DNA of 35,737 nucleotides from an uncultured Thermogutta sp. (GTDB lineage: Bacteria; Planctomycetota; Planctomycetia; Pirellulales; Thermoguttaceae): assembly GCA_937128505.1 (NCBI GenBank), contig CAKZMM010000139.1:1-35737 (forward strand), given 5' to 3'. The notes under the pieces were generated by a model that made no database searches, was not told the DNA's origin, and saw only the letters and a program-made list of their open reading frames with translations. Below are positions 1-7,688 of the stretch, piece after piece (positions within the stretch are counted from its first letter, which is position 1; the number at the start of each line of letters is the position of its first letter). Both the position numbers and the translations under genes were made by a program.

Positions 1-134
1 AATTGAATTGAGTCATCATCGAAAAGAAGTTGAAAAGAATTAGGTCATGATAGTAAAGAATAAGGGTGATTGGCCGTTTGCAAGAGCAATCCATCATTTG
101 GGGTGACCTACGGAAATGAATCATCGGGGCGATT

Positions 135-180
135 GATGTCAGTAATTCTGAAATTCTGATGTCAGCAATTCTCCTTTGCA
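135..180. repeat. Two-copy 23-bp direct repeat
   Basis: Two adjacent 23-bp units each begin GATGTCAG(T/C)AATTCT. They sit about 65 bp upstream of the htrA-like start. The sequence before them (1-134) is AT-rich and holds a weaker duplication of GAATT...GGTCAT...AAAGAA-type segments at about 6-65. No gene is visible in 1-245. Confidence 0.6.
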
Positions 181-245
181 ACACCGCTTCATTAATTCCA
201 TCTGTACTTAATCGAACCCATGGTGCTTAAACGAAAGAGGTGCCT

Positions 246-1469
246 ATGGCAATTGGCGATGGCGCACGAAGAAAGGGCGGATGGTCGGCGGTTGGGCGTT
301 GGGCCGCAATTCGGGCGGGAGCATTGGCCGTTTGGGCGGCAACAGGGTTGTGGTGTTCTTCGGGTTTTGCGCCGGCTCAAGAGGCGTCGGTGGTACCGCG
401 GCTTGTGGCCGAAGAAGTCTGGCCGCGGCACCCGAGCTTTCTTTCCCCAGAAAGGCGACGAGAACTTCGGGAGCAGCTCTCTCAGCAAACAGCCGGTTTG
501 GTGAACCAAGCGGCGATCCTGAAAGCGGTTTTCGAACTTTTAGCCCCCAGTGTAGTGCATATCGAATCGACCAGCGGACCGGGCCGGGCAATGCTCCTGG
601 GACCGGCTAACGAAGTGGAAGAGACCGGATCTGGTGTGATCTTTGATCTTAAGGGCCGGTTTTACGTCCTGACCAATCGCCATGTGGTGGCCAATGCCAC
701 GCCGGAACAGGTGAAGATCAAATTGATCCACGGGCGGGTCCTGCGTCCCACCCACATCTGGAGCGACATCGAGTCGGACGTGGCGGTGTTGGCCCTAAAG
801 GAAACGGACCTTTTGGCCGCCGAATTGGGCAACAGCGACACGGTCGACGTGGGCGACTTCGTCGTGGCCCTGGGGAGCCCTTTCGGCCTGAGCTATTCGG
901 TCACCTTAGGCATCATTAGTGCCAAGGGACGCCGCGGGCTAGACCTGGGTCGGGCAGGCCTGAGAATTCAAGATTTTCTCCAAACCGACGCAGCCATCAA
1001 TCCTGGCAATAGTGGCGGCCCGTTGATCAACCTCCAAGGTCAAGTCATCGGATTAAATACGGCGATTGCCAGCAAATCAGGAGGTAATGAGGGAGTCGGC
1101 TTTGCCATCCCGATCAATCTTTGCCGCTTCGTAACCGAGCAGTTGATCGAGCAGGGGCGAGTCCGCTGGGGTTATCTGGGGGTCACGCTGGACTCTCAAT
1201 TCGATGCCGCAAAGGCCGAGCAACGAAAATTGCCACGGCTTACGGGAGCGTTAGTCAGCGCGGTTATGGCGGGAAGTCCGGCGGCGCTGGCGGGCATCCA
1301 ACCCGACGACGTAATCTTACGAATCGGCGGGCAGTGGATCGAGGATGATAGTCATCTAGTAAACGTCGTCAGTCAAAGCCCGATCGTGCAACCGCTGAGT
1401 GTGCTTTTGTGGCGAAATGGCCGCCAAATGGAGACCAGCGTCCGGCTTGTAGAACGCTCCGGACGATAG
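246..1469 (+). CDS. Secreted HtrA/Deg-type trypsin-like serine protease with one PDZ domain
   Basis: Predicted periplasmic or surface serine protease of the HtrA/DegP (S1C) family, 407 aa. I place the start at ATG 246, because AGAGG at 236-240 is well spaced for it; the in-frame GTG at 240 overlaps that site. The N-terminus has a basic region, a hydrophobic stretch and a likely signal cleavage after FAPAQ. Catalytic residues counted from ATG 246 are His146 (in TNRHVV), Asp178 (in ESDVAVL) and Ser256 (in GNSGGPL). A single PDZ domain follows at about residues 310-400 (GYLGVTL ... AGIQPDDVILRIGG). Family members degrade misfolded envelope proteins. It ends 73 bp from a convergent gene. The protease call is firm; whether it is a DegP, DegQ or DegS equivalent is not known. 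Confidence 0.93.
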   Translation: MAIGDGARRKGGWSAVGRWAAIRAGALAVWAATGLWCSSGFAPAQEASVVPRLVAEEVWPRHPSFLSPERRRELREQLSQQTAGLVNQAAILKAVFELLAPSVVHIESTSGPGRAMLLGPANEVEETGSGVIFDLKGRFYVLTNRHVVANATPEQVKIKLIHGRVLRPTHIWSDIESDVAVLALKETDLLAAELGNSDTVDVGDFVVALGSPFGLSYSVTLGIISAKGRRGLDLGRAGLRIQDFLQTDAAINPGNSGGPLINLQGQVIGLNTAIASKSGGNEGVGFAIPINLCRFVTEQLIEQGRVRWGYLGVTLDSQFDAAKAEQRKLPRLTGALVSAVMAGSPAALAGIQPDDVILRIGGQWIEDDSHLVNVVSQSPIVQPLSVLLWRNGRQMETSVRLVERSGR

Positions 1470-1500
1470 GCCGCCGACAACCTGCGTCGCTGGGGCCACT

Positions 1501-1519
1501 TGGCTACGGCTAGTAGCCA
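1501..1519. other. Small hairpin between convergent genes
   Basis: TGGCTA (1501-1506) and TAGCCA (1514-1519) form a perfect 6-bp stem with a 7-nt loop, in the 73-bp gap between two convergent genes. A bidirectional terminator role is possible, but there is no T-tract on either side. GGCTACGGC occurs twice here (1502 and 1541). Confidence 0.35.
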
Positions 1520-1542
1520 TGACCATTCGCTACCACCATCGG

Positions 1543-2502
1543 CTACGGCAATTCCATCAATCCGGCGCGTTGCGCGGCAAGCTTTAACCCCGCGATCAGT
1601 TCTTCAATGACCTTTCGCGTCCGCATCCGTCGGGCCACGTGGATATTCGGGGTCCAAGCCGGGACGCGACGTCGATCAAAAACGGTGGCCCCACAACAAA
1701 GCTCGCCCGCCACCTCTACATCGCCGGCAAGTTCTTTGAATTCGAAGGCTTCCGGGATCAAGGCGGCCATTAATGTCACCGAATCGTGCACGTGAATGGC
1801 TTCCAGGCCAAACCGCTGATGATAGGTCAAAAACGCAGGCGGGAGAATGGCCCGCAGAATCCACCCCACCTTGCTCGAGTCCGAGGGCAGCTCGTGAAAT
1901 AGATCGAAGGTGAGGACGGCTTTATTGGTCACATCCAACGGGACCAAAAACTTATTGGCTGGCGATCGAAAAATATGCCGGGCTGCTTTGGGATCGCAAA
2001 AGACGTTAAACTCCGCGGCCGGCGTGATATTCCCCCCCACGGTCACCGTGCCTCCGGAAATGAGCAGTTGCCCGACAAGGCTCGGTAGCTCAGGGTCGCG
2101 ATGGAATGCCCGACTGATGTTGGTCAGCGGACCGAGGGCGACGATCGTCACTTGACCGGGGGCAGCACGAACCTCCTCGCAGATAACTTTTTCGGCCGGA
2201 TGAGGACTCCGCAAGCCGGCCACCCGCAGGCAAGCCGCCTCCAAATAGTCCACGCTGGGGCCGTAGCGTCCTTCAACCGGCAGCCCGTCGTCCGGAAGAT
2301 TGGCCACCCCTACCCGGGGCCAACGATCGGGGTCAAGAAATCCCAAAAGCCCACTGACATTCCGCGAGGCAATCGTCGGGGGAACATTCCCGCCCACGGA
2401 GGTGATCGCAACCACCTCCATCTCCGGATGGAATAGCGCTAAAATGATCGCCAGTGCGTCATCCACCCCGGGATCGACATCGAGAATGATTTTTTTCGGC
2501 AT
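1543..2502 (-). CDS. Inosine-uridine preferring nucleoside hydrolase family protein
   Basis: Predicted calcium-dependent N-ribosyl hydrolase that splits nucleosides into base and ribose, for nucleoside salvage (319 aa from ATG 2502). The N-terminus MPKKIILDVDPGVDDA is the family signature: the Asp cluster D8, D10, D14, D15 binds Ca2+ and ribose. Further family landmarks are VALGPLTNI, the AEFNVFCDPKAA segment and HVHDSVTLMAAL near the C-terminus, where the His-Asp pair lies in the active site. The frame stays open upstream to GTG 2577, but homologues begin at the MPKK position, so I chose that. No strong Shine-Dalgarno is seen. No signal peptide, so it should be cytoplasmic. Substrate preference cannot be read from sequence. 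Confidence 0.9.
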   Translation of the reverse strand: MPKKIILDVDPGVDDALAIILALFHPEMEVVAITSVGGNVPPTIASRNVSGLLGFLDPDRWPRVGVANLPDDGLPVEGRYGPSVDYLEAACLRVAGLRSPHPAEKVICEEVRAAPGQVTIVALGPLTNISRAFHRDPELPSLVGQLLISGGTVTVGGNITPAAEFNVFCDPKAARHIFRSPANKFLVPLDVTNKAVLTFDLFHELPSDSSKVGWILRAILPPAFLTYHQRFGLEAIHVHDSVTLMAALIPEAFEFKELAGDVEVAGELCCGATVFDRRRVPAWTPNIHVARRMRTRKVIEELIAGLKLAAQRAGLMELP

Positions 2503-2827
2503 CGGTTGTTTCGCTAGCCTGGCGGACCGTTCTGTCTTCCAATGACACGGCTGGTTCGGACCAAACCCCCGCGGCACTACCGCCGTAAGCCCAACCCAAA
2601 AGGCTTATTTTAGGAAGGGATTCATCGAATCGCAAGCGTGCCGGGGCTCTCCTGCTCCTGGAGAGCGTGTTCGTCCGTTTGCCGATCGACTGATCTAATC
2701 ACGGACCTGATAACGTAAGCCGGCCGGACTATCGCCCCGCTTTACGCCTCCCCAGACATGCGCAACCGACCACCCCGAGAATGCGCGCCGATGGGAAATG
2801 AGCTCCCGTGTGCCGATAGGGCATGAG
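2503..2827. other. 325-bp gap with a hairpin at 2646-2666
   Basis: No gene is seen between two minus-strand genes. GCTCTCC (2646-2652) and GGAGAGC (2660-2666) form a perfect 7-bp stem with a 7-nt loop. It lies 3' of the xylanase gene and could slow or process its transcript, but no T-tract follows in the minus direction. Confidence 0.4.
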
Positions 2828-4195
2828 TTACTTGAGCCGAATCTCCCAGAGGTTCTCCTGCCCTTTAGCGAGAGTAAATTCCTGCTCCACTCGCTCCCCA
2901 GCTGCGGTGGTGACCACCACCCGGTAATCCCCCAAAAAGCCGCGAAACTTCGCCGCACCTTGCGGGTCGGTGCGGCATTCGAGCTGGGTCCACCACCGGC
3001 CTTTAATCAACTCATACAAAGCCTCGTACGCGGGCTTGGGCGACATATCGCGACGCAGTAATCCCGCCGGTGCCCCTTGCCAAGACCGGAAATCGCTGAA
3101 GTCCCACCAGGTAATCGCCTCCACGGCGGGGTGGGAGAAAAGCACCGTGTAAAATCGAGTCACCTCTTCGGCTTGTCGGCCCTCGCCCTCCGGGGTGCTT
3201 GCTGGCGGACGACGCGGACCACCGCGCGGTGGCCTCGGGCCGGAAAGGATGGTCGTCTCCGTGAAATGCAGCGGAACCCCAAACCGCGAGAAACGCTCGC
3301 ATACTTCCCAAGTCTGCTCAATCGACCAAGGACCCCCGTGCATATGACTTTGAATACCGATGGCATCATAAAGCGGCTTGCCCGATTCATCGACTAGCCC
3401 TTCGATCACGCGCTCATAGGCCGGGTCGATCCGGTAATCATTCACTAAAAGGATCGCATCCGGGCTCGCCTTTCGAGCTTGAAGAAAGCATTCCCGCGTA
3501 AACTCCAACTGGCCCCGCTTGGACCAAGCAGCCGTTAATTTCGGAGCGGTGCGGAGAAATTCATCTCGGTTAAAGTGCGTGGGCTCATTGACCACATCCC
3601 AGCGATCGATCAACCCTCGAAATCGGCTCACACAGTCCTCAATCCGCGCAAGTTGAAGACGATAGACCTCATCTGGATCCTCCGGAAGCCACGCGGGATC
3701 AGCGTGGTTCCAAGCTAGCGGATGACCCTTGGTGAGGATTCCATGTTCTTGGCACCACCGGGCCACTTTTTCCGTGTAGGCGTGATTTGGTTCCCCGGGT
3801 CGGAACTCATAGGCGGCCCAGTAAAAAGGCAAAGTAGCGTAGTTGAGCAAGTCGGCAAACTTGGTGAGATAAGCTTCCTGAAGTTGTGGATCTTCTATCC
3901 TCCCCCAATTGAAGATGTTGCACCCGAAGAGAAACGTGTGTCTTTTCTGGGTGATCGACACCTGGGCATCGGGCACCGGACGGCCTTGCGGGTCCAAAAC
4001 CGTCACGGTAGCGTCGGCTTTCCGATGACGCTCGATCCGCTCCGGAGCCTGGGCCAGGATTTGGCTCCCCGAAAGGGGCCCCTGGGCAAACGCACTCTCG
4101 AGGAACACCCCCGAATGACTCACGAACGCCCAAAGAAGTAAAACCGAGGTTCCGCAAAGAAGCAGTGAATGGTTCGTCAGCCATCGTCGCCACAT
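2828..4195 (-). CDS. Secreted GH10 endo-1,4-beta-xylanase
   Basis: Predicted exported glycoside hydrolase family 10 enzyme (455 aa) cutting beta-1,4-xylan with retention. The start ATG 4195 is preceded by AGGAG at 4205-4209 (complement). Residues 1-38 look like a signal peptide. Residues 60-85 resemble a small beta-sandwich (VTVLDPQGRPVPDAQVSI) before the catalytic barrel. GH10 landmarks are FLFGCNIFNW at 88-97, the HPLAW motif at 158-162, the acid/base Glu204 in WDVVNEP and the nucleophile Glu313 in HFTETT. A Pro/Gly/Arg-rich insert at 318-340 follows the nucleophile. The C-terminal tail (about 400-455) is beta-rich. The family is firm. Xylan is the usual substrate, but another beta-1,4-glycan is possible. 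Confidence 0.92.
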   Translation of the reverse strand: MWRRWLTNHSLLLCGTSVLLLWAFVSHSGVFLESAFAQGPLSGSQILAQAPERIERHRKADATVTVLDPQGRPVPDAQVSITQKRHTFLFGCNIFNWGRIEDPQLQEAYLTKFADLLNYATLPFYWAAYEFRPGEPNHAYTEKVARWCQEHGILTKGHPLAWNHADPAWLPEDPDEVYRLQLARIEDCVSRFRGLIDRWDVVNEPTHFNRDEFLRTAPKLTAAWSKRGQLEFTRECFLQARKASPDAILLVNDYRIDPAYERVIEGLVDESGKPLYDAIGIQSHMHGGPWSIEQTWEVCERFSRFGVPLHFTETTILSGPRPPRGGPRRPPASTPEGEGRQAEEVTRFYTVLFSHPAVEAITWWDFSDFRSWQGAPAGLLRRDMSPKPAYEALYELIKGRWWTQLECRTDPQGAAKFRGFLGDYRVVVTTAAGERVEQEFTLAKGQENLWEIRLK

Positions 4196-4550
4196 TAGTC
4201 CAATCTCCTGCTTAGAAACCGAATCTCACAAAAAATCTCACAAAAAGTTGCCTTTTTTACCCGCGAGTACCGTCGGTGGAAAAACCGGCGCCCAGGTGGC
4301 ACCTGCTCACCTAAAGGTCCCTAAGTGGCTCAAATCTGCGGGATCCAAGCCGGCGTATTGTACCGCAAACACGGAAAATAACCCACTTGAATGCCGGCTT
4401 GATCGTTTAACTCCTCCGAGCGTGTTCTTGCCGCGAAATCGCTGCCGGAGGTCTATTGAACGGGTTCATTTAATGCTTTAGGCAGCCGGGCGGATAACCT
4501 AATAAACCCCGCAGTTTACGTGGAGTGTTGCTGTCGAAATGCTCCGCTCG
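4196..4550. other. Intergenic DNA before a tandem array
   Basis: Divergent gap between the xylanase (minus) and the sulfatase (plus). It opens with the xylanase ribosome-binding site and two AATCTCACAAAAA copies at 4222-4246. No gene, RNA or convincing promoter was recognised. Confidence 0.4.
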
Positions 4551-4750
4551 CTTAAATCTTCGTGATTTCCAATCCCTTAAATTCTCGTAGTTTCCAAATA
4601 CCTGAGATCATTGGCATTTCCGATGGCTTGAATCCCCGTTGTTTCCAAACGCTGAGACCCTCGTCCTCTGCAATCGCTAAAACCTTCGTCTCTGCAATCC
4701 CTGAAATTTCAAAGCCCCAATCGCTTGAATTTTCGTGTTTTCCAAAATTT
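4551..4750. repeat. Degenerate tandem array, about 8 units of 23-26 bp
   Basis: About eight consecutive units share the pattern CTTGAA...TCGT...TTTCCAA. Clear unit starts are CTTAAATCTTCGT (4551), CTTAAATTCTCGT, CTTGAATCCCCGT, CTGAGACCCTCGT, CTAAAACCTTCGT and CTTGAATTTTCGT. Unit length drifts between 23 and 26 bp, so it is not an open coding repeat. This unit is not seen elsewhere in the window. Confidence 0.75.
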
Positions 4751-4879
4751 GCCGCAACGCCCCGTGGCGTCATGCGTCATGCCCAGTGTGCCGCCGAAGC
4801 TATCGCAGCCTGCGAAAGTTGCGGGCGGCTGTCATGGGGTTGCGGATTTCTCCACGTGGTAACGACGACCCAAAGTCAG

Positions 4880-5130
4880 TACAATAACCTCGGGAGTAAG
4901 CCGAGCAAATCCCGGGCGGACTGGGTTGCCCGAGGAAAGCAACCGCAAGTTGAGCAAGCTCCGCCGAGCCACGAACGGGTCGTTTTGGCGGCGGGTTGCC
5001 TGCGGACTTTCGGTTCCAAGCTCCAGTGTGCTTGGTGAGGTTGCCGAGTGGGGCAGATCCGCGTTCAAGCCGCCGTTTAGACCCTCGCTTGGCGAAAGCA
5101 CCGAGGCGAGAGCACCGAATGGTTAGGAGG
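4880..5130 (+). other. Possible structured leader of the sulfatase gene
   Basis: The 250 nt before the sulfatase start contain several nested complementary segments on the gene strand: CCTCGGG 4888-4894 with CCCGAGG 4929-4935; CAAC 4940-4943 with GTTG 4949-4952; CCAAGC 5016-5021 with GCTTGG 5030-5035 (8-nt loop); and CTCGC 5084-5088 with GCGAG 5106-5110. AGGAGG (5125-5130) follows directly. I do not recognise a known riboswitch. The density of stems suggests a structured 5' untranslated region, but no folding was computed. Confidence 0.35.
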
Positions 5131-5140
5131 AACCGACGCG

Positions 5141-6667
5141 ATGTTCGCATGGTTTAGTCGCATCCTATTTCGTGGGCTTGACGAGCTAATTCCGAAGCGT
5201 AGGCTTCCTCCGCAAACAAACTCGCAAGCGACCCGCATCGGTTTTCGCCCCAGTGCAACCGCCACCTGCATACTTGCGTGCTTTGCGCTTTTTGGCTGTG
5301 CGGCACTCGCAGCTATCGGGCAGCCAGCGGAGCGGCCCAATATTCTGCTCATTATGGCAGATGATTTAGGGATCGGGGATTTAGGCTGTTACGGCGGGCA
5401 AGTGCTACGGACCCCCAATATCGACCGATTAGCCTCCGAAGGGATGCGATTTACCCAGGCGTACAGCGGGGCCTCGGTGTGTGCCCCCTCGCGGTGCGCC
5501 TTAATGACCGGGCGACACATGGGACACGCTTCGGTCCGTGGTAACTGGGAGGTTTTCCCCGAAGGTCAGGCTCCTTTAAACCAGGACGAAATGACGGTGG
5601 CTACGCTTCTGCGTCAAGCCGGCTATACCACCGGAATTTGTGGCAAGTGGGGCTTGGGCGGCCCCGGCTCAGGTAGCGAGCCGAACGACAAAGGGTTCGA
5701 CTTTTTCTTCGGCTACTTGTGCCAGCGACATGCCCATCGCTTCTTAACCGATTATCTTTACCGCAATGGTCAGAAATTCGAAATCCTCCAATCCCCGGAT
5801 CGCCGGGTGAACGCACACGCACTGATTGCCGAGGAAACTCTCCGCTTCATTCGCGAAAATCGCGACAGACCGTGGTTCCTCTTTTGTGCGTGGACTTTGC
5901 CGCACGGACCATACCGGGCGGATCAAGTCCCCGATCTTTCGGCCTATACCCACACGGACTGGAATGAAGCCCAGAAGGTTTATGCAGCGATGGTGGAATG
6001 GTTAGACCGCGACGTCGGCCGGCTGGTAAGAGCACTTGAGGAACTCGATTGGGAACAAAAGACGTTAGTGATCTTTTCCAGCGATAATGGCGGCGTCGCT
6101 TCACCGCAGTTATCGAACCAATTCAGCAGCCGATTGGGCCTCCGCGGCGCGAAAGGGGAACTTTCTGAAGGCGGATTGCGCGTGCCCTTGATCATCCGGT
6201 GGTCAGGGCAGATCACCCCCGGAACAACTTGCGATTATCCGGTCGCCTTTTGGGACTTCCTCCCCACGGCGGCGGAGCTTGCCGGCGTACCCCCTCCGCA
6301 AGGAATCGACGGCATTTCCCTAGTGCCCATCGTCCAGGGGCGCACCACCCCGGGATCACGAGCGCTTTACTGGGAGCAATACCGGGGTAAACGGCTCGAG
6401 CAGGCCGTGCGTTGGGGTCGATGGAAGGCATTCCGGGCAGGACCGGGGGCGAGTATAGAATTGTTTGACCTCCTTCATGATCCGACAGAATCGGCGAACG
6501 TAGCGGCCCAGTACCCGGAAATTGTGGCGGAAATTGCCGCCATCATGGAAAAGAATCATCAGCCGATGGAGCTACCACCGGCCGATCCGCGGGTTTGGGA
6601 AAAGTATCGTGAGGATAATCGGCGCTTGGATCAAAAACTGGGATTAATTCCAGCGGATAAACCGTAG
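5141..6667 (+). CDS. Secreted FGly-dependent sulfatase (arylsulfatase family)
   Basis: Predicted type I sulfatase (508 aa) removing sulfate esters, probably from sulfated polysaccharide. ATG 5141 has AGGAGG at 5125-5130. The key Cys114 in SVCAPSRCALMTG fits the C-x-P-S-R signature converted to formylglycine, with Arg118 beside it. Metal and substrate residues are visible: Asp74-Asp75 (MADD), Lys169 (CGKWGLG) and Asp315-Asn316 (SSDNGG). The N-terminus is unusual: about 40 polar residues precede the hydrophobic segment at 41-60. LFGC at 50-53 is a weak lipobox, so this may be a lipoprotein or carry a long n-region. Activation would need a formylglycine-generating enzyme, not present here. The substrate is unknown. 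Confidence 0.92.
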   Translation: MFAWFSRILFRGLDELIPKRRLPPQTNSQATRIGFRPSATATCILACFALFGCAALAAIGQPAERPNILLIMADDLGIGDLGCYGGQVLRTPNIDRLASEGMRFTQAYSGASVCAPSRCALMTGRHMGHASVRGNWEVFPEGQAPLNQDEMTVATLLRQAGYTTGICGKWGLGGPGSGSEPNDKGFDFFFGYLCQRHAHRFLTDYLYRNGQKFEILQSPDRRVNAHALIAEETLRFIRENRDRPWFLFCAWTLPHGPYRADQVPDLSAYTHTDWNEAQKVYAAMVEWLDRDVGRLVRALEELDWEQKTLVIFSSDNGGVASPQLSNQFSSRLGLRGAKGELSEGGLRVPLIIRWSGQITPGTTCDYPVAFWDFLPTAAELAGVPPPQGIDGISLVPIVQGRTTPGSRALYWEQYRGKRLEQAVRWGRWKAFRAGPGASIELFDLLHDPTESANVAAQYPEIVAEIAAIMEKNHQPMELPPADPRVWEKYREDNRRLDQKLGLIPADKP

Positions 6668-7284
6668 GAGAACATGTGGGTCGCACGCGAGGCTAAGCAC
6701 GATTATGCTGAAAAGGTGTGGTCAAAAGGGGGCCATTCGAAGCGGATCCCGCGGATTACACGCGGATTGAGCGCGACCATGTTCAAACAAATGTATTCAA
6801 AAGGTGTATATCAAGGCGGATTGTTCAGGTTACACGCGGGGCTGAGTCAATCGCCCACAATTGCAAGAGGAATAGCCGTTAGTTAAAGCAATCCGGACGA
6901 CGGTACTATGCCGGCTTCCGACGAGCCGAAGAGCCCTCATCAAGTTCGAAAGGTGGGAAGTTGAGTTCCCGGCCGGGATCAAACCGGCTGTGATAACCGG
7001 GCAGTTGCGCAATCGCAGTAGCGGCGAACTCAACCCCCTTTGCAATTAGAAAGAAAAGGTCGCATGGAAGTGGAAAACGGCGATGTAACGCTTCGATCCC
7101 TCTTTGCAAGGGGAAAAACAGCCGCTGGATGGGCTGATAGCCGACTGGGTGCTTTATCCCCCTTTGCAAAGGAAAAAGTGTGTTAGTCCACCTCCTGGAT
7201 ATTTTCAAAGTTAGCTTTGCTCATCGAGGGTAGTCCGGTGGAAGCGGTGCGAAATGGCAAGGTCCAGAGTCGGGGAGCACGCCC
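6668..7284. other. 617-bp gap, no gene recognised in its first half
   Basis: 6668-7030 holds no convincing gene. A 13-bp string TTGCAAGAGGAAT at 6861-6873 matches 12 of 13 bases of TTGCAAGAGCAAT at 78-90. The second half carries the palindromic elements listed separately. Confidence 0.4.
7034..7177. repeat. Three CCCCTTTGCAA palindromic elements, 60-64 bp apart
   Basis: Three copies are visible: CCCCCTTTGCAA at 7034-7045, CCCTCTTTGCAAGGGG at 7098-7113 and CCCCCTTTGCAAAGG at 7158-7172. The second and third are followed by a short A-run (GGAAAAA). The third contains the perfect palindrome CCTTTGCAAAGG. A fourth relative, CCCCTTTTGCAAGGCAGGG, lies at 24767-24785. This looks like a small dispersed palindromic repeat; function unknown. 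Confidence 0.65.
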
Positions 7285-7584
7285 ATGGCAAAAGGCCCGA
7301 AGGTGAAAGATGAAGTGCTGCAACAGAAGGTTGCTGTGCAGCTGACCAAGAAGGGAATTCGCCCCCCGTGCCGCGTTACCGTCTCGGTGCGTAATGGGGT
7401 GGTCACCCTTTCCGGAACACTTCAGTACGAGCTTCAGCGGAAAACCGCCATCAAAGCGGCCCAAGAGGTCCCCGGGGTACGGCAGGTAATCGATCAAATG
7501 CAAGTCCCCAAGGCCGCCGCCGCTTGGAAGGATTTTGATCGTGCAAAGACTCAACATCCCGGCGGCCCCGGCACGGCCCATTGA
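7285..7584 (+). CDS. Small BON-domain protein
   Basis: A 99-aa protein that is almost entirely one BON domain (about residues 8-75). The pattern is VAVQLTKKGI...VTVSVRNGVVTLSGTLQYELQRKTAIKAAQEVPGVRQV, which contains the GVVTLSG strand and the GVRQV end typical of OsmY-like domains. BON domains are thought to bind phospholipid or membranes. There is no signal peptide, so it is probably cytoplasmic, unlike OsmY. ATG 7285 has GGGGAG at 7272-7277. The short C-terminal tail is Pro/Gly-rich. It stands alone, converging on the transglutaminase-like gene 104 bp away. Confidence 0.82.
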   Translation: MAKGPKVKDEVLQQKVAVQLTKKGIRPPCRVTVSVRNGVVTLSGTLQYELQRKTAIKAAQEVPGVRQVIDQMQVPKAAAAWKDFDRAKTQHPGGPGTAH

Positions 7585-7688
7585 GCGCAGCCGGCAAATC
7601 GTGCTGGTTATTTCCTAACTGCTTCTCCTGCGAGCTTGCAGGCTGGGGTCCGCTGCTAGACGGCGAACTCCGCGGTGGGACGGTGGCG

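Noticed and set aside
4562-5038. 158-codon open frame before the sulfatase gene
   Set aside because: It runs through the degenerate tandem array and the possible RNA leader, and has no recognisable domain.
6674-6886. 70-codon open frame just after the sulfatase stop
   Set aside because: AGGAG precedes it, but only 3 nt from the ATG, and the sequence is low in hydrophobic core residues with no family pattern. Too weak to call.
7034-7177. Insertion-sequence ends or a MITE
   Set aside because: No transposase, no matching terminal inverted repeats at the two ends and no target-site duplication were seen.
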